From: Vibrio hepatarius
Lineage (GTDB): Bacteria > Pseudomonadota > Gammaproteobacteria > Enterobacterales > Vibrionaceae
Length of the DNA stretch: 64,000 bases
Assembly (NCBI RefSeq): GCF_011806575.1
Contig: NZ_JAATOO010000002.1
Location: 124,001 to 188,000 of the forward strand
Direction: 5' to 3'
Made by a program: the position numbers and the translations under genes. Of this stretch, positions 38,032-48,727 are shown one piece after another. A model generated the notes under the pieces. The model was given only the letters and a program-made list of their open reading frames with translations, did not search any database and was not told the origin of the DNA. Position 1 is the first letter of the stretch, and each line of letters starts with the position of its first letter.

Positions 38032-39417
38032 TTAACGACCAAATGGGTTAAAACCGCCGCCTCCGCCCATGCCGCCACCCATCATGCCTTGCATGTTACG
38101 CATCATGCCTTTCATGCCACCTTTCTGCATTTTCTTCATCATTTTCTGCATCTGGGTGAACTGCTTAAGCAAGCGGTTAACGTCTTGCACCTGAGTACCC
38201 GAGCCCGCTGCGATACGCTTCTTGCGTGAACCTTTTATAAGTTCCGGACGCAAACGTTCTTTCATCGTCATCGAGTTGATGATCGCTTCCATTTGCTTAA
38301 ACATCTTGTCGTCGACTTTGTCTTTGACGTTGTCAGGTAGCTGGGACATGCCTGGTAGCTTGTCCATCATTCCCATCATGCCGCCCATGTTTTGCATTTG
38401 GCCTAGCTGCTCACGGAAGTCTTCAAGGTCAAAACCTTTCTTTTCTTTAAACTTCTTAGCCAGCTTCTCTGCTTTTTCTTGGTCTACGTTCCGCTGCAGA
38501 TCTTCGATAAGCGACAAAACGTCACCCATGCCAAGAATGCGAGACGCTACGCGATCAGGGTGGAAAGGTTCCAGTGCGTCGGTTTTCTCACCCACACCCA
38601 AGAACTTGATTGGCTTACCAGTTATATGACGAACCGAAAGCGCCGCACCACCACGCGCGTCACCGTCAACTTTGGTCAAGATAACACCGGTCAATGGCAG
38701 CGCATCACCGAATGCTTTTGCCGTATTCGCAGCATCTTGACCTGTCATTGCATCGACAACGAACAATGTTTCAACAGGGTTAATCGCAGTATGAAGGTCT
38801 TGAATTTCAGACATCATCTGCTCATCAATCGCCAAACGACCCGCTGTATCGACAATCAATACGTCATAGAATTTCTTCTTCGCGTGGTCAATCGCCCCAT
38901 TAGCGATATCAATTGGCTTTTGGTCTGGCGATGACGGGAAGAAGTCAACACCGAGGTCAGACGCAAGCGTTTCTAACTGTTTAATCGCCGCTGGACGGTA
39001 AACGTCGGCAGACACAACCAGTACTTTTTTCTTTTCGCGCTCTTTTAGGAGCTTGGATAGCTTACCTACCGATGTGGTTTTACCCGCACCTTGTAGACCC
39101 GCCATCAAGATCACAGCCGGTGGCTGCGCCGCTAAGTTAAGGGCTTCGTTTGATTCACCCATGACCGCTTCAAGTTCACCTTGAACGATCTTAATAAATT
39201 CTTGACCTGGAGTGAGAGATTTAGATACCTCAACACCTACAGCTGCTTCCTTTACGCGCTTAATGAAATCGCGGACAACAGGCAGCGCTACGTCAGCTTC
39301 CAGCAGTGCCATACGCACTTCACGTAGCGTCTCTTTAATGTTGTCTTCGGTCAGGCGACCTTTACCGCTGATATTTTTCAGCGTTTTGGACAATCGATCC
39401 GTTAAATTCTCAAACAT
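38032..39417 (-). CDS. ffh: Signal recognition particle protein Ffh
   Basis: SRP54 GTPase that, with 4.5S RNA and FtsY, targets inner-membrane proteins co-translationally. 461 residues from the ATG at 39417 (MFENLTDRLSKTLKNI); the frame opens 13 codons earlier without homology. N domain, then G domain with GLQGAGKTTSVGKL, DTAGRL and TKVDGDARGG, then the methionine-rich M domain. The C-terminus is a Met/Gly-rich tail. Monocistronic, upstream of rpsP. Confidence 0.97.
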   Translation of the reverse strand: MFENLTDRLSKTLKNISGKGRLTEDNIKETLREVRMALLEADVALPVVRDFIKRVKEAAVGVEVSKSLTPGQEFIKIVQGELEAVMGESNEALNLAAQPPAVILMAGLQGAGKTTSVGKLSKLLKEREKKKVLVVSADVYRPAAIKQLETLASDLGVDFFPSSPDQKPIDIANGAIDHAKKKFYDVLIVDTAGRLAIDEQMMSEIQDLHTAINPVETLFVVDAMTGQDAANTAKAFGDALPLTGVILTKVDGDARGGAALSVRHITGKPIKFLGVGEKTDALEPFHPDRVASRILGMGDVLSLIEDLQRNVDQEKAEKLAKKFKEKKGFDLEDFREQLGQMQNMGGMMGMMDKLPGMSQLPDNVKDKVDDKMFKQMEAIINSMTMKERLRPELIKGSRKKRIAAGSGTQVQDVNRLLKQFTQMQKMMKKMQKGGMKGMMRNMQGMMGGGMGGGGGFNPFGR

Positions 39418-39586
39418 CTTAAGTCTCTTTACCCGGGCGTTTGTATACAAACTCACCCTAAATTTCGCGACAAACTACTGCGAGTATACCTGAGCCAAAG
39501 GTACTGTGCACAGCTCTAATCAGTTTTGACATCTCAAGTCACGCAAATGAAGCTGATAAGTCATAGCTCAAGTCGTTGAGTCAGGG

Positions 39587-39592
39587 TATAAT
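39587..39592 (+). promoter_or_regulatory. Probable -10 element for ypjD
   Basis: A consensus TATAAT lies 32 bp before the ypjD start in the 206-bp ffh-ypjD divergent gap. No good -35 hexamer is at the right spacing, so this is tentative. Confidence 0.3.
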
Positions 39593-39623
39593 TTGTTAAA
39601 AATCCACCAGCTTTTAGAGAACC

Positions 39624-40418
39624 ATGGACAACTTAATCGCCGTTGTTGCTGTTATACTCTACGCCTTAGCAATAGCGACAATCATACCGGGCTTAGTACA
39701 CCAAACCGGTATTCGAGTAAAAACTGTTTTTGTCAGTGCTTCGTTAGCGCTTATTTTTCATGCCTGGCTTCTAAGCGGTCTTATTATTGAGGCATCCGGT
39801 CAGAACCTCAGTATTCTTAATGTTGCGTCTTTAATCAGCTTTATTATTTCTCTGGTCATGAGCATTGCGATGCTTAAGACGCGTTTGTGGTTTTTGCTGC
39901 CCGTTGTATACAGTTTTGCTGCGATTAACTTGGGTGCAGCGGCATTTCTACCGAGCACTTTCATTACCCACCTCGAGCAAGACCCAAAGCTACTGATTCA
40001 TATCTCGCTAGCGTTGTTCTCCTATTCCACCCTGACAATTGGTGCGCTATACGCACTGCAATTGGCTTGGCTGGATCATAAACTCAAAACCAAGAAAGCC
40101 CAGGCGATTAACCCTAACCTGCCACCTCTATTAATGGTTGAGAGACAGCTGTTTAATATTATCTTAGTTGGTACGCTATTACTGACAGGGACGTTGTTAA
40201 CCGGATTCGTCTTTGTGCAGGATATGTTTGCGCAAGGAAAAGCGCACAAAGGCATTCTCTCATTCATCGCTTGGATTATTTACGCGGTGTTGCTTTGGGG
40301 TCATTACCAGAAAGGCTGGCGCGGACGTAAAGTCACTTGGTTTGCCGTTGCAGGCGCAACGCTGCTCACTCTCGCATACTTTGGTAGCCGCTTTGTGCGA
40401 GAGATCATTCTTAACTAA
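39624..40418 (+). CDS. ypjD: CcsA/YpjD-family inner-membrane protein
   Basis: 264 residues, about eight hydrophobic segments, related to the cytochrome c assembly (CcsA/ResC-like) membrane family. It resembles E. coli YpjD, which also lies between ffh and the CorB-like gene yfjD. No haem-binding WWD box is evident, so a cytochrome c role is unlikely. A link to Mg2+ handling has been suggested from the corB neighbour, but function is not shown by the sequence. Confidence 0.85.
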   Translation: MDNLIAVVAVILYALAIATIIPGLVHQTGIRVKTVFVSASLALIFHAWLLSGLIIEASGQNLSILNVASLISFIISLVMSIAMLKTRLWFLLPVVYSFAAINLGAAAFLPSTFITHLEQDPKLLIHISLALFSYSTLTIGALYALQLAWLDHKLKTKKAQAINPNLPPLLMVERQLFNIILVGTLLLTGTLLTGFVFVQDMFAQGKAHKGILSFIAWIIYAVLLWGHYQKGWRGRKVTWFAVAGATLLTLAYFGSRFVREIILN

Positions 40419-40429
40419 ACTATGTCGAA

Positions 40430-40450
40430 AAGGTGTATACTCTACACCTT
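40430..40450 (+). terminator. Hairpin after ypjD
   Basis: AAGGTGTA (40430-40437) pairs with TACACCTT (40443-40450) just past the ypjD stop. The U tract is very short, so it may be only a weak terminator before corB. Confidence 0.4.
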
Positions 40451-40538
40451 CTTAACATTACCGCATCCCTTACTGAGTTTGACTTAAAGACGTAAATAGG
40501 TCATAAATCAGCCAAACACCACAAGGAAAAGATTAGCT

Positions 40539-41822
40539 TTGGACGACATATCAACGGGTATCTTATTTGCGCTACTCGCGTGTCTGATCGTAATTTCAGG
40601 ATATTTTTCAGGTTCAGAGACAGGGATGATGGCTTTGAACCGCTACCGCCTAAAGCACTTGGCAAACACGGGGCACAAAGGTGCTAAACGTGTGGAGAAA
40701 CTGCTCGATCGCCCAGATCGTCTTATCGGCCTGATCCTCATCGGTAACAACTTAGTCAACATTCTTGCATCTGCTATCGCCACTATATTAGGCATGAGAC
40801 TCTATGGCGACTTAGGCGTTGCGATTGCAACAGGTGCTCTGACCCTCGTCGTGCTCGTCTTTGCCGAAGTTACCCCAAAAACCCTTGCCGCGCTTTACCC
40901 TGAAAAAGTCTCTTATGCGAGCAGTATTTTGCTCGGCATCTTGATGAAGCTTTTATCGCCGCTGGTTATCTTCGTTAACTTTATTACTAACGGTTTTATA
41001 CGTTTGCTCGGGATTAAAGCAGTACACGGTGGGGACGATCATTTAAGCTCAGAAGAACTCCGAACCGTAGTAAACGAAGCGGGTAGCCTTATCCCGACTC
41101 GCCACCAGGATATGTTGATTTCGATCCTCGACCTTGAGCACGTTACCGTTAATGACATTATGGTCCCACGTAACGAAATCACGGGTATCGATATTAACGA
41201 CGATTGGAAGTCGATCGTTCGTCAGCTCACGCACTCACCACATGGTCGAGTAGTTCTTTATCGCGACCAAATCGATGAAGTGGTTGGCATGTTGCGTCTA
41301 CGAGAATCTTACCGTTTGATGCTGGAAAAGAACGAATTTACTAAAGAGACGTTATTGAGAGCCGCTGATGAAGTGTACTTTATTCCAGAAAGCACCCCGC
41401 TCAACGTCCAATTGCTCAAGTTCCAGCGCAACAAACAGCGCATTGGTTTGATTGTTGATGAGTACGGCGACATCATTGGTTTGGTTACTCTAGAAGATAT
41501 CTTGGAAGAAATTGTTGGTGAATTTACTACCTCAATTGCACCAAGCTTGTCTGAAGAGATCACTCCGCAGATCGATGGTAGTTTCCTAATAGAAGGTAGC
41601 GCCAACATCCGTGATATCAACAAAGGTCTCAAATGGAAACTCCCGACTGACGGCCCGAGAACATTGAACGGACTCATTTTGGAGCACCTAGAAGATATTC
41701 CCGAAAGTCACCTTAGCGTTCAAGTGTCAGGTCACCCGATGGAAATCGTCGAACTGGAAGAAAATCGCATTAAGCTGGTCAAGGTTTTTCCAAAACCTGC
41801 CAAGAAGAACAAAGCGAAGTAA
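40539..41822 (+). CDS. corB: CNNM/CorB-family transporter with CBS domains
   Basis: Inner-membrane CNNM protein, 427 residues; CNNM/CorB-CorC proteins are linked to Mg2+ and Co2+ export. A DUF21 transmembrane domain (SGYFSGSETGMMALNRYRL; LVFAEVTPKTLAALYPEKV) is followed by a CBS pair (MVPRNEITGIDI...; LIVDEYGDIIGLVTLEDILEEIVGEF) and a C-terminal CorC_HlyC domain. It starts with TTG at 40539, AAGGA about 11 nt upstream, matching the E. coli YfjD N-terminus. It follows ypjD as in E. coli. Confidence 0.92.
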   Translation: MDDISTGILFALLACLIVISGYFSGSETGMMALNRYRLKHLANTGHKGAKRVEKLLDRPDRLIGLILIGNNLVNILASAIATILGMRLYGDLGVAIATGALTLVVLVFAEVTPKTLAALYPEKVSYASSILLGILMKLLSPLVIFVNFITNGFIRLLGIKAVHGGDDHLSSEELRTVVNEAGSLIPTRHQDMLISILDLEHVTVNDIMVPRNEITGIDINDDWKSIVRQLTHSPHGRVVLYRDQIDEVVGMLRLRESYRLMLEKNEFTKETLLRAADEVYFIPESTPLNVQLLKFQRNKQRIGLIVDEYGDIIGLVTLEDILEEIVGEFTTSIAPSLSEEITPQIDGSFLIEGSANIRDINKGLKWKLPTDGPRTLNGLILEHLEDIPESHLSVQVSGHPMEIVELEENRIKLVKVFPKPAKKNKAK

Positions 41823-41834
41823 CAACAGACAAAT

Positions 41835-41864
41835 AAAAAAGCCTTGGAATTCCAAGGCTTTTTT
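41835..41864. terminator. Bidirectional terminator between corB and rpoS
   Basis: A perfect 30-bp palindrome: six A, GCCTTGGAA and its exact mirror ending in six T. It separates convergent corB and rpoS and can act on both strands. A loop-less perfect palindrome may also extrude as a cruciform. Confidence 0.9.
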
Positions 41865-41880
41865 ATTATTTAAATCCGGC

Positions 41881-42861
41881 TTATTCTTCGGTCACACTAA
41901 ACAAGCTTTCCATATTCAAACCCTGTTTCACCAAGATTTCTCTTAGGCGGCGCAGACCTTCCACTTGGATTTGACGAACACGTTCACGGGTAAGATTGAT
42001 CTCGTGGCCAACTTCTTCCAAAGTTGAAGGTTCATAGCCCAGTAAACCAAATCGACGGGCGAGAACTTCTTTCTGTTTTGGATTCAGTTCATCTAACCAA
42101 TGGATCAGCGAACTCTTGATATCATCATCCTGCGTTGAAACTTCAGGATCTGAGTTGTTTTGGTCAGGAATGATATCCAGTAGCGCTTTTTCGCCGTCAC
42201 CACCAATGGGTGTATCGACTGAACTGATTCGTTCATTCAAGCGCAGCATTTTACTGACATCGTCAACTGGCTTATCTAACTGAGTCGCGATTTCTTCAGC
42301 TGTTGGTTCATGGTCGAGCTTTTGAGATAGCTCACGCGCGGTGCGCAAGTAGATATTCAGCTCTTTCACAACATGAATAGGTAGACGAATAGTACGTGTT
42401 TGGTTCATCAAAGCACGTTCGATAGTCTGGCGAATCCACCATGTCGCATAGGTAGAGAAGCGGAAGCCTCGTTCTGGGTCAAATTTCTCAACCGCACGAA
42501 TCAAACCAAGGTTACCCTCTTCAATCAAATCAAGCAGTGCCAAGCCGCGATTGCTATATCGACGCGAAATTTTCACCACTAGACGCAGGTTACTTTCGAT
42601 CATACGTTTACGTGCTGCTTCGTCTCCGCGCAGTGCGCGACGAGCATACAGTACTTCTTCTTCTGCGGTAAGTAGTGGAGAAAAACCGATTTCGCCCAAG
42701 TAAAGCTGAGTGGCATCTAAGCTTTTTGCTGACGCATCAAACTCTTCGCGCTCTTTGGTTTCTTGGGTGGATTTGGACTTGGAAGGTGTGCCGACTTGAA
42801 ACGATTCCTTTGTTCCAACTTCGAACTCTTCGACTTTCGTTGCTGCATTGCTGATACTCAT
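41881..42861 (-). CDS. rpoS: Stationary-phase sigma factor RpoS
   Basis: Sigma-38, master of the general stress response, 326 residues. Region 1.2 [17 protein letters not shown], region 2 [43 protein letters not shown] with the -10-reading [14 protein letters not shown], region 3 and region 4 ([28 protein letters not shown]) are intact. A very strong AGGGGAGG ribosome site precedes the ATG on the minus strand. nlpD lies 78 bp upstream; in E. coli the main rpoS promoter is inside nlpD. Confidence 0.98.
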   Translation of the reverse strand: MSISNAATKVEEFEVGTKESFQVGTPSKSKSTQETKEREEFDASAKSLDATQLYLGEIGFSPLLTAEEEVLYARRALRGDEAARKRMIESNLRLVVKISRRYSNRGLALLDLIEEGNLGLIRAVEKFDPERGFRFSTYATWWIRQTIERALMNQTRTIRLPIHVVKELNIYLRTARELSQKLDHEPTAEEIATQLDKPVDDVSKMLRLNERISSVDTPIGGDGEKALLDIIPDQNNSDPEVSTQDDDIKSSLIHWLDELNPKQKEVLARRFGLLGYEPSTLEEVGHEINLTRERVRQIQVEGLRRLREILVKQGLNMESLFSVTEE

Positions 42862-42939
42862 AGCGCCTCCCCTGGCGAGCTAGCAAGACATTACTACGTC
42901 TAATGTCGCTATATTACCTAGTCATTACTCAGTAAGTAG

Positions 42940-43848
42940 TTACGGTAAGTAGCGTTTTGGATTCACCGACTTACCTTGATAGCGAATTTCAAAGTGTAAA
43001 CGTACACTGTTGGCACCGGAGCTGCCCATTGTTGCGATTTTCTGGCCAGCTTTGACACTTTGTCCTTCACGAACTAGCAACCGATCATTGTGAGCATAAG
43101 CACTCAGGTAGTTATCGTTGTGTTTAACTATCACAAGGTTTCCGTACCCGCGTAGTGCGTTGCCCGAATATACAACTGTACCCTCTGCTGTTGAAACGAT
43201 AGATTGACCACGCTGCCCAGCGATATCAATCCCCTTGTTACCTTGGTCTCCAGCAGAAAAGTTCTTAATTACTCTCCCTTTTGTTGGCCATAACCATTTG
43301 GAAATTTTATTGTTCTTTGGCTTTGGCGTATTAACAGTTTTGTTAACATTTTGTTTACCGTTAGAACCAACATACTCCTTTGGTTTAGATTGTTCAACCT
43401 TCTTTGGAGGATCTTTTTTAGCCATATTGGGTGATGTTTTTGTGCTACTTTTTATAACTCCTTGATTCGAGTTTTTGCTCGGAATCGAAGGTTTTGACAC
43501 CACTGGCGAAGGCGTTGTAACTGCAACTGGTCCCGCACCAGTACCACCATATGCTGGAGCGGTATAGGCAGGTTGCCAAAGCTTTAATTTTTGACCTGGG
43601 TAGATAGTATATGGAGGGGTAAGATCGTTGTAACTGATGATCTCTTTTACATCTTTATCTGTGAGGTATGCGATAAAATAAAGCGTGTCACCTCGCTCAA
43701 CCTGATAGTAACTGCCTCGATAACTGCCGCGAGCGATCGAGTTGTAATCTTTCTTCAATCCTGACACTGGTGCAGGGGAATGCACAGCGCACCCAACCAG
43801 CACACTGCATATACCCAGCATCAACAACGAATTAGATTTCAACGACAT
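42940..43848 (-). CDS. nlpD: Division-associated lipoprotein NlpD (LytM activator)
   Basis: Outer-membrane lipoprotein that activates AmiC at the septum. 302 residues. The lipobox places lipidated Cys at 20 (CSVLVGC). A LysM domain follows (YYQVERGDTLYFIAYLT...YPGQKLKLW), then a Ser/Pro/Lys linker, then a LytM/M23 domain. The M23 metal ligands are degenerate: KGIDIAG replaces HxGxD's His and RLHFEIR lacks the first His of HxH, fitting an activator rather than an active endopeptidase. It follows pcm by 2 bp. Confidence 0.95.
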   Translation of the reverse strand: MSLKSNSLLMLGICSVLVGCAVHSPAPVSGLKKDYNSIARGSYRGSYYQVERGDTLYFIAYLTDKDVKEIISYNDLTPPYTIYPGQKLKLWQPAYTAPAYGGTGAGPVAVTTPSPVVSKPSIPSKNSNQGVIKSSTKTSPNMAKKDPPKKVEQSKPKEYVGSNGKQNVNKTVNTPKPKNNKISKWLWPTKGRVIKNFSAGDQGNKGIDIAGQRGQSIVSTAEGTVVYSGNALRGYGNLVIVKHNDNYLSAYAHNDRLLVREGQSVKAGQKIATMGSSGANSVRLHFEIRYQGKSVNPKRYLP

Positions 43849-43850
43849 TT

Positions 43851-44477
43851 TTAAGCAAGATCACCAGCCACTAACGGAACAAAACGAACAAGTTCAATAA
43901 CTTCTGAAAGGAATGTATCACCTTGACGAGTAATTTTCAGCAGCTTCTGCTCGTCTGTACCGACAGGAATCACCATAATTCCGCGTTCACTTAGCTGATC
44001 GAGCAACGCAGGGGGCACTTGCTCTGCCGCTGCAGTGACGATGATGGCGTCAAAAGGAGCCTTGGCAGCCCAACCTAACCATCCATCGCTGTGTTTGGTT
44101 GAAACGTTATAGATATCAAGCTGTTTCAATCGGCGTTTCGCTTCCCATTGCAGTGATTTGATACGTTCAACAGAAAACACATGCTCAACCAACTGAGCTA
44201 GGACCGCCGTCTGGTAGCCTGAGCCTGTTCCTACCTCTAGGACTTTGCTGGAATGGTTAAGTTCCAGCACCTCTGTCATTTTGGCAACAATATAAGGCTG
44301 AGAGATCGTCTGTCCCTGACCAATCGGCAGAGCGTTGTTGTCGTATGCCTGATGCATCATCGCCTGAGAAACAAATCGCTCTCGTGGGATTGTACGAATG
44401 GCTTCCAACACCTGTGTGCTTTGAATGCCATTCAATACAAGGAATTCAACCAGTCTGTCTGCTTGTGGGTTTGCCAT
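43851..44477 (-). CDS. pcm: Protein-L-isoaspartate O-methyltransferase
   Basis: Repairs isoaspartyl damage by SAM-dependent methylation. 208 residues. Motifs [19 protein letters not shown] and SAM-binding [16 protein letters not shown] are diagnostic. It lies 2 bp after surE, in the surE-pcm-nlpD-rpoS order shared with E. coli, a stationary-phase survival cluster. Confidence 0.97.
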   Translation of the reverse strand: MANPQADRLVEFLVLNGIQSTQVLEAIRTIPRERFVSQAMMHQAYDNNALPIGQGQTISQPYIVAKMTEVLELNHSSKVLEVGTGSGYQTAVLAQLVEHVFSVERIKSLQWEAKRRLKQLDIYNVSTKHSDGWLGWAAKAPFDAIIVTAAAEQVPPALLDQLSERGIMVIPVGTDEQKLLKITRQGDTFLSEVIELVRFVPLVAGDLA

Positions 44478-44479
44478 CC

Positions 44480-45238
44480 TTACTTACCCTTTAACCAATC
44501 ACCCATACTCGCTAACGACTCATGCGCGGTTAAATCGACTTGCAAAGGCGTTACTGAAACATACCCTTGGTCAACCGCGTAAAAGTCAGTCCCTTCACCG
44601 GCGTCTTGTTCTTTACCAGGAGGACCTAACCAATAAATATCATGACCACGAGGATCTTGCTGCTTGATCATCTCTTCAGCGTGATGACGAGCACCTAAAC
44701 GCGTGACATGAATGCCTTTGAGTTGTTCAACGGGCAGATCCGGAACATTGACGTTCAGCAGACGGTTTGTCGGTATCGGCGCATTAAGGTGTTGATCAAC
44801 AATTTGTCGTGCAATTGACGCCGCGGTCGCAAAGTGATGCTTGCCAACCAGTGAAAATGCGACCGATTGAACACCGAGAAAGTGCCCTTCCATCGCCGCC
44901 GCGACCGTACCAGAATAGAGCACATCGTCGCCTAAGTTCGCACCATGGTTGATCCCTGTTAACACAAGATCCGGCAGATCATTTTTCATCAGTTCATTTA
45001 GCGCAAAATGCACACAGTCTGTTGGCGTACCTTGCACAGAGTAGACCTGATGTGCGATTGCAGTAACGCGCAGCGGTTGCTCTAAGGTCAAAGAATTCGA
45101 CGCGCCTGAACGGTTTCTATCCGGCGCAACTATTGTGACATCCGCGATATCTTTCAGGGATTCAGCAAGCGCATGGATGCCTTCAGCATGAACGCCATCA
45201 TCATTGCTTAATAAAATCTTCAGCGCTTTGGTTTCCAT
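44480..45238 (-). CDS. surE: 5'/3'-nucleotidase SurE
   Basis: Metal-dependent nucleotidase/exopolyphosphatase for stationary-phase survival. 252 residues. Active-site Asp13-Asp14 lie in [13 protein letters not shown], with SGASNSLTL and [12 protein letters not shown], and [22 protein letters not shown]. Its ATG overlaps the truD stop (TAATG), so the two are coupled. Confidence 0.97.
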   Translation of the reverse strand: METKALKILLSNDDGVHAEGIHALAESLKDIADVTIVAPDRNRSGASNSLTLEQPLRVTAIAHQVYSVQGTPTDCVHFALNELMKNDLPDLVLTGINHGANLGDDVLYSGTVAAAMEGHFLGVQSVAFSLVGKHHFATAASIARQIVDQHLNAPIPTNRLLNVNVPDLPVEQLKGIHVTRLGARHHAEEMIKQQDPRGHDIYWLGPPGKEQDAGEGTDFYAVDQGYVSVTPLQVDLTAHESLASMGDWLKGK

Positions 45239-46281
45239 TAGTAGCTACGCTCCACTTCGATCTCTTCAATCAGCTCACGCACGATAGCCGTTGCGAAACA
45301 ACCGGCATCCAACGAGAACTTAAGCGTGATGGAGTCTTCGTCTGCACTCCAAGTTAAATCTTGTGCTTTAAGTGAAATCGCACGTCGGTCATGACGCATA
45401 CGGTTACCGCGGATCAACGCCATCAAATCTGGTTCGTTGTCTAAATGTGGTTGCTCTAGCTCCAACGCTCGCGCTTGGGTTGGAAGTTGATTGTCGCCCG
45501 CCATTGCTGCAGTCAACACCGCATTTCCCTTGGCTACTTGCTCTGTTGCGGATTGAATGTGTTCGGCATCCACCAGCGACTGTCCTGACGCCGTTTCAAT
45601 AATGTCGCCTTCCACAACCTGATCAAACAATCCCAGCTCGATACGCGCAGATAGAATGTTATTAAAAATCCATGAACGAGCAGCCGATAGCAGCAAGCTG
45701 CGTTTGTTTTGATTGCGAGTGCGAACGTTTTCTCGTCCCCAGCGGCGCGCTTCGTCGAGGTTGTTTCCGTTATTGCCAAAGCGCTGACTACCGAAGTAGT
45801 TCGGTACACCCGTCTGAGAAATCGATTCTAAACGCTTGAGTACATCTTCAACGTCGCTCACTTCCGATAGCGTCACCATAAATTGGTTACCGGCTAACTC
45901 ACCCGGACGCAGCTTTTTGTTGTGTCGGGTGGTCTGTAAGATCTCAATGCTAGGATACTGAGCGAGGAACTCGCTAAAGTCTGGCATTTCACCTTTGGGT
46001 AAGTGAACACTCAGCCACTGCTCAGTCACCGCGTGACGATCTTTCAGACCAGCCCAGCTTACATCTTTCGACTTGACGCCACACGCTTTCGCCAGTTCAT
46101 TGGCAACAAAGCTGGTGTTTTCACCGGATTTACGGATGCGAACCATCAAATGTTCACCGCTACCCGCAAACTCGTAACCCAAGATTTCATTCACTTGGAA
46201 GTGTTCTGCTTTCGCTTTAATTTTGCCAGTGGCGGTCGGTTTACCATTGAGGTAAGCCAGAGAAGATAGAATATCAGACAT
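45238..46281 (-). CDS. truD: tRNA pseudouridine(13) synthase TruD
   Basis: Makes pseudouridine at position 13 of tRNA-Glu. 347 residues from the ATG at 46281, which has GGA nine bases upstream; an in-frame ATG lies four codons earlier. Catalytic Asp is in [15 protein letters not shown]. The [16 protein letters not shown] and [16 protein letters not shown] blocks and [11 protein letters not shown] at the C-terminus are conserved. It sits between ispF and surE as in E. coli. Confidence 0.96.
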   Translation of the reverse strand: MSDILSSLAYLNGKPTATGKIKAKAEHFQVNEILGYEFAGSGEHLMVRIRKSGENTSFVANELAKACGVKSKDVSWAGLKDRHAVTEQWLSVHLPKGEMPDFSEFLAQYPSIEILQTTRHNKKLRPGELAGNQFMVTLSEVSDVEDVLKRLESISQTGVPNYFGSQRFGNNGNNLDEARRWGRENVRTRNQNKRSLLLSAARSWIFNNILSARIELGLFDQVVEGDIIETASGQSLVDAEHIQSATEQVAKGNAVLTAAMAGDNQLPTQARALELEQPHLDNEPDLMALIRGNRMRHDRRAISLKAQDLTWSADEDSITLKFSLDAGCFATAIVRELIEEIEVERSY

Positions 46282-46335
46282 ATATTGTTCCATTACGAGC
46301 GGAGCTCAATGAGTCAAACGCTGCACATAACTGTG

Positions 46336-46812
46336 TTATTGCTTAACCAGTAAAACCACCGCTTCTGTCGCGATGCCTTCTTTTCGTCCTGTAAAACCCA
46401 AACGCTCGGTGGTTGTTGCTTTGACATTGACGTTACCAATATTGGTTTCGAGGTCTTGAGCGATGGTTTGGCACATAGCTTCAATGTGCGGAGCCATTTT
46501 CGGCGCTTGAGCCATAATCGTTACATCGGCGTTACCCAATCGGTAACCGTGTTCTTTGACGCGGCGATATACATCGCGCAGTAGATCCCGACTATTGGCG
46601 CCTTTCCACTTATCATCCGTATCAGGGAAATGTCGGCCGATATCGCCCGCTGCAATTGCGCCTAGCAAAGCATCACACAGTGCGTGCAGAGCAACGTCTC
46701 CGTCTGAGTGCGCGATCAGCCCTTGTTCATAAGGCACTTCAACACCGCCAATAATGACCGGACCTTCACCGCCAAATTTATGCACATCAAAACCGTGGCC
46801 AATTCGAATCAT
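46336..46812 (-). CDS. ispF: 2-C-methyl-D-erythritol 2,4-cyclodiphosphate synthase
   Basis: MEP-pathway enzyme forming the cyclodiphosphate. 158 residues. Zinc ligands Asp8 and His10 in GFDVH and His42 in [11 protein letters not shown], plus HSDGDVALH and [13 protein letters not shown] are present. 3 bp after ispD. Confidence 0.98.
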   Translation of the reverse strand: MIRIGHGFDVHKFGGEGPVIIGGVEVPYEQGLIAHSDGDVALHALCDALLGAIAAGDIGRHFPDTDDKWKGANSRDLLRDVYRRVKEHGYRLGNADVTIMAQAPKMAPHIEAMCQTIAQDLETNIGNVNVKATTTERLGFTGRKEGIATEAVVLLVKQ

Positions 46813-46815
46813 AAG

Positions 46816-47520
46816 TTATCCTTTATTTCGCTGTAGATAAAACTCAGCAAGCGCCAGATCTTCTGGCTGCGTTATTTTTATATTATCGGCGCTACCTTGA
46901 ACCAACGCAGGATTTTCTCCCTGCCATTCAAGCGCCGAAGCTTCATCGGTAATCGCTACACCTTGTTCAAGTGCAGCAGACAAAGCCTGAGTTAGCTGGT
47001 GAGTTCTAAACATTTGTGGAGTTAGGGCATGCCACATTGCTTCGCGATCGACCGTATGGTCGATATCATAGTTCTTGTTCGCCCGTTTCATCGTGTCACG
47101 GACTGGCGCTGCTAAAATCGCGCCGCATTTATGCTGGGTCGCCACGTCAATCAAACGGTCAATATCTCGAAGATGAACACACGGCCTCGCGGCATCATGG
47201 ACGAGCGCCCATTGATAGTTTTCGCTGGCCGCATACTGCAATGCCGACAGCACCGAATCAGCGCGCTCTTTACCACCCGCCACTCGAATGACGTTGTCTT
47301 GCTGACTAATGGCTAGCTCAGAGTAGTAAGGATCGCCTTCAGTGATCGCCACCACCACTTTGTCGATCAAAGGGTGATCAAGCAGCTTATTGATGGTGTG
47401 TTCTAATACCGTTGATTGAGCAATTTGGAGGTATTGCTTAGGACGATCGGCTTTCATTCTACTGCCGACACCCGCAGCAGGTACGATTGCGATCACAGAA
47501 AGAGTGGTTGGAGATGACAT
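46816..47520 (-). CDS. ispD: 2-C-methyl-D-erythritol 4-phosphate cytidylyltransferase
   Basis: Third step of the MEP isoprenoid pathway: forms CDP-methylerythritol. 234 residues. The nucleotide-binding VPAAGVGSRMKADRPKQYL, VHDAARPCV and TDEASALE segments are intact. Its start overlaps the ftsB stop by one base, giving the ftsB-ispD-ispF run conserved in Gammaproteobacteria. Confidence 0.98.
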   Translation of the reverse strand: MSSPTTLSVIAIVPAAGVGSRMKADRPKQYLQIAQSTVLEHTINKLLDHPLIDKVVVAITEGDPYYSELAISQQDNVIRVAGGKERADSVLSALQYAASENYQWALVHDAARPCVHLRDIDRLIDVATQHKCGAILAAPVRDTMKRANKNYDIDHTVDREAMWHALTPQMFRTHQLTQALSAALEQGVAITDEASALEWQGENPALVQGSADNIKITQPEDLALAEFYLQRNKG

Positions 47521-47798
47521 TAACTGTCCTCGCCAATAATGCGGTAGAAAGTCTCCCCTTCTTTGATCATACCTAATTCATGACGGGCACGTTCTTCGAT
47601 CGCATCCAGCCCCTGGCGTAGATCGTCGATCTCAGCAAACATCTCGCTGTTGCGCTCTTGCAGGTTTTTATTGACTTGATGCTGAACTTCAATATCCGCA
47701 TTCACCAATTGAAAATCAGCAATGCCATTCTTACCAAACCACAATTCAAACTGCAGCCAGCCTAAAACCAAAAATAGAGTCAGTGCAAAAATTCGCAT
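47520..47798 (-). CDS. ftsB: Cell division protein FtsB
   Basis: Bitopic divisome protein of the FtsQBL complex. 92 residues: a short cytoplasmic start, one membrane helix (4-21, [19 protein letters not shown]), then a periplasmic coiled coil (about 30-70) and the conserved [17 protein letters not shown] end. Confidence 0.95.
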   Translation of the reverse strand: MRIFALTLFLVLGWLQFELWFGKNGIADFQLVNADIEVQHQVNKNLQERNSEMFAEIDDLRQGLDAIEERARHELGMIKEGETFYRIIGEDS

Positions 47799-47844
47799 AA
47801 ATTAGATTCAGAGAAGAGAAAAATAAAGACCACATATATACCAC

Positions 47845-47867
47845 AATGTCGCCCTACAGGCGACATT
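47845..47867 (-). other. Hairpin between uppP and ftsB
   Basis: AATGTCGCC (47845-47853) pairs perfectly with GGCGACATT (47859-47867). It lies between uppP and ftsB, both on the minus strand, without a U tract. It may be a weak terminator of uppP or a processing site. Confidence 0.4.
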
Positions 47868-47910
47868 GCTTTAGTTGGTATCAGGTCAGAATGTCTTGTA
47901 AATACTAGGG

Positions 47911-48714
47911 TTAGTTCATCAACAGGTAAGCAAACAAACCGGCGCCCAGTAATAGACGATAAATTACAAATGGGGTCATACCCATTCGAGAGATCAATTT
48001 GAGGAAGAAGTGAATACAGATGTAAGCGCTGATAAATGAGGTGACGATACCAGTTAGTAGGAAACCGACATGAATAGGCTCACCGCTGGTAACGAGTTTA
48101 AGCCCAAGGTAGCTTCCCGCCAGCATGATGATGGGAATCGACATCAGGAATGAGAATCTCGCTGCGGCTTCACGGGTAAAGCCAAGATAAAGCGCCGCAG
48201 TGATCGTCGCTCCGGAGCGCGACGTACCAGGAATCATCGCCAGTGCTTGCGAGATACCAATGAAAAGCGACTTTTTCCAATCGGCTGTGTATTCGTCATC
48301 CGTCAGTGTCGAATTCTTGTCAACATACCAAAGCAGCAAACCAAACACGATGGTGGTCGTTGCAATTACCCAAGCGCTACGCAGATACAGCTCAATGAAA
48401 TCTTTCATCAGCAAGCCGAAAACACACGCAGGTATAGTCGCAATGACGATCATCCAAGCCAGTTTGGCTTCTTTGCTGCGTTCACCTTTAAAGATCGAAG
48501 CAAAAAATGATCTCAGTAGAGAGACCACTTCGCGTCGGAAATAGATCACTACGGCAGCTAAAGTACCGACGTGCACCGCTACATCAAACGCCAACCCTTG
48601 GTCTTCCCAGCCTAAAATAGCCGACGGCAAAATCAGGTGGGCGGAGCTAGAAATAGGCAAAAACTCAGTCAGGCCTTGAATCAAAGCCAAAATAAACGCT
48701 TCAAAATAACTCAT
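47911..48714 (-). CDS. uppP: Undecaprenyl-diphosphatase UppP (BacA)
   Basis: Recycles the undecaprenyl lipid carrier; overexpression gives bacitracin resistance. 267 residues, about eight membrane helices. The active-site motifs [12 protein letters not shown] (Glu17, His26) and PGTSRSGAT are both present. It follows the second folK by 13 bp. Confidence 0.97.
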   Translation of the reverse strand: MSYFEAFILALIQGLTEFLPISSSAHLILPSAILGWEDQGLAFDVAVHVGTLAAVVIYFRREVVSLLRSFFASIFKGERSKEAKLAWMIVIATIPACVFGLLMKDFIELYLRSAWVIATTTIVFGLLLWYVDKNSTLTDDEYTADWKKSLFIGISQALAMIPGTSRSGATITAALYLGFTREAAARFSFLMSIPIIMLAGSYLGLKLVTSGEPIHVGFLLTGIVTSFISAYICIHFFLKLISRMGMTPFVIYRLLLGAGLFAYLLMN

Positions 48715-48727
48715 TGTATTCTCATTA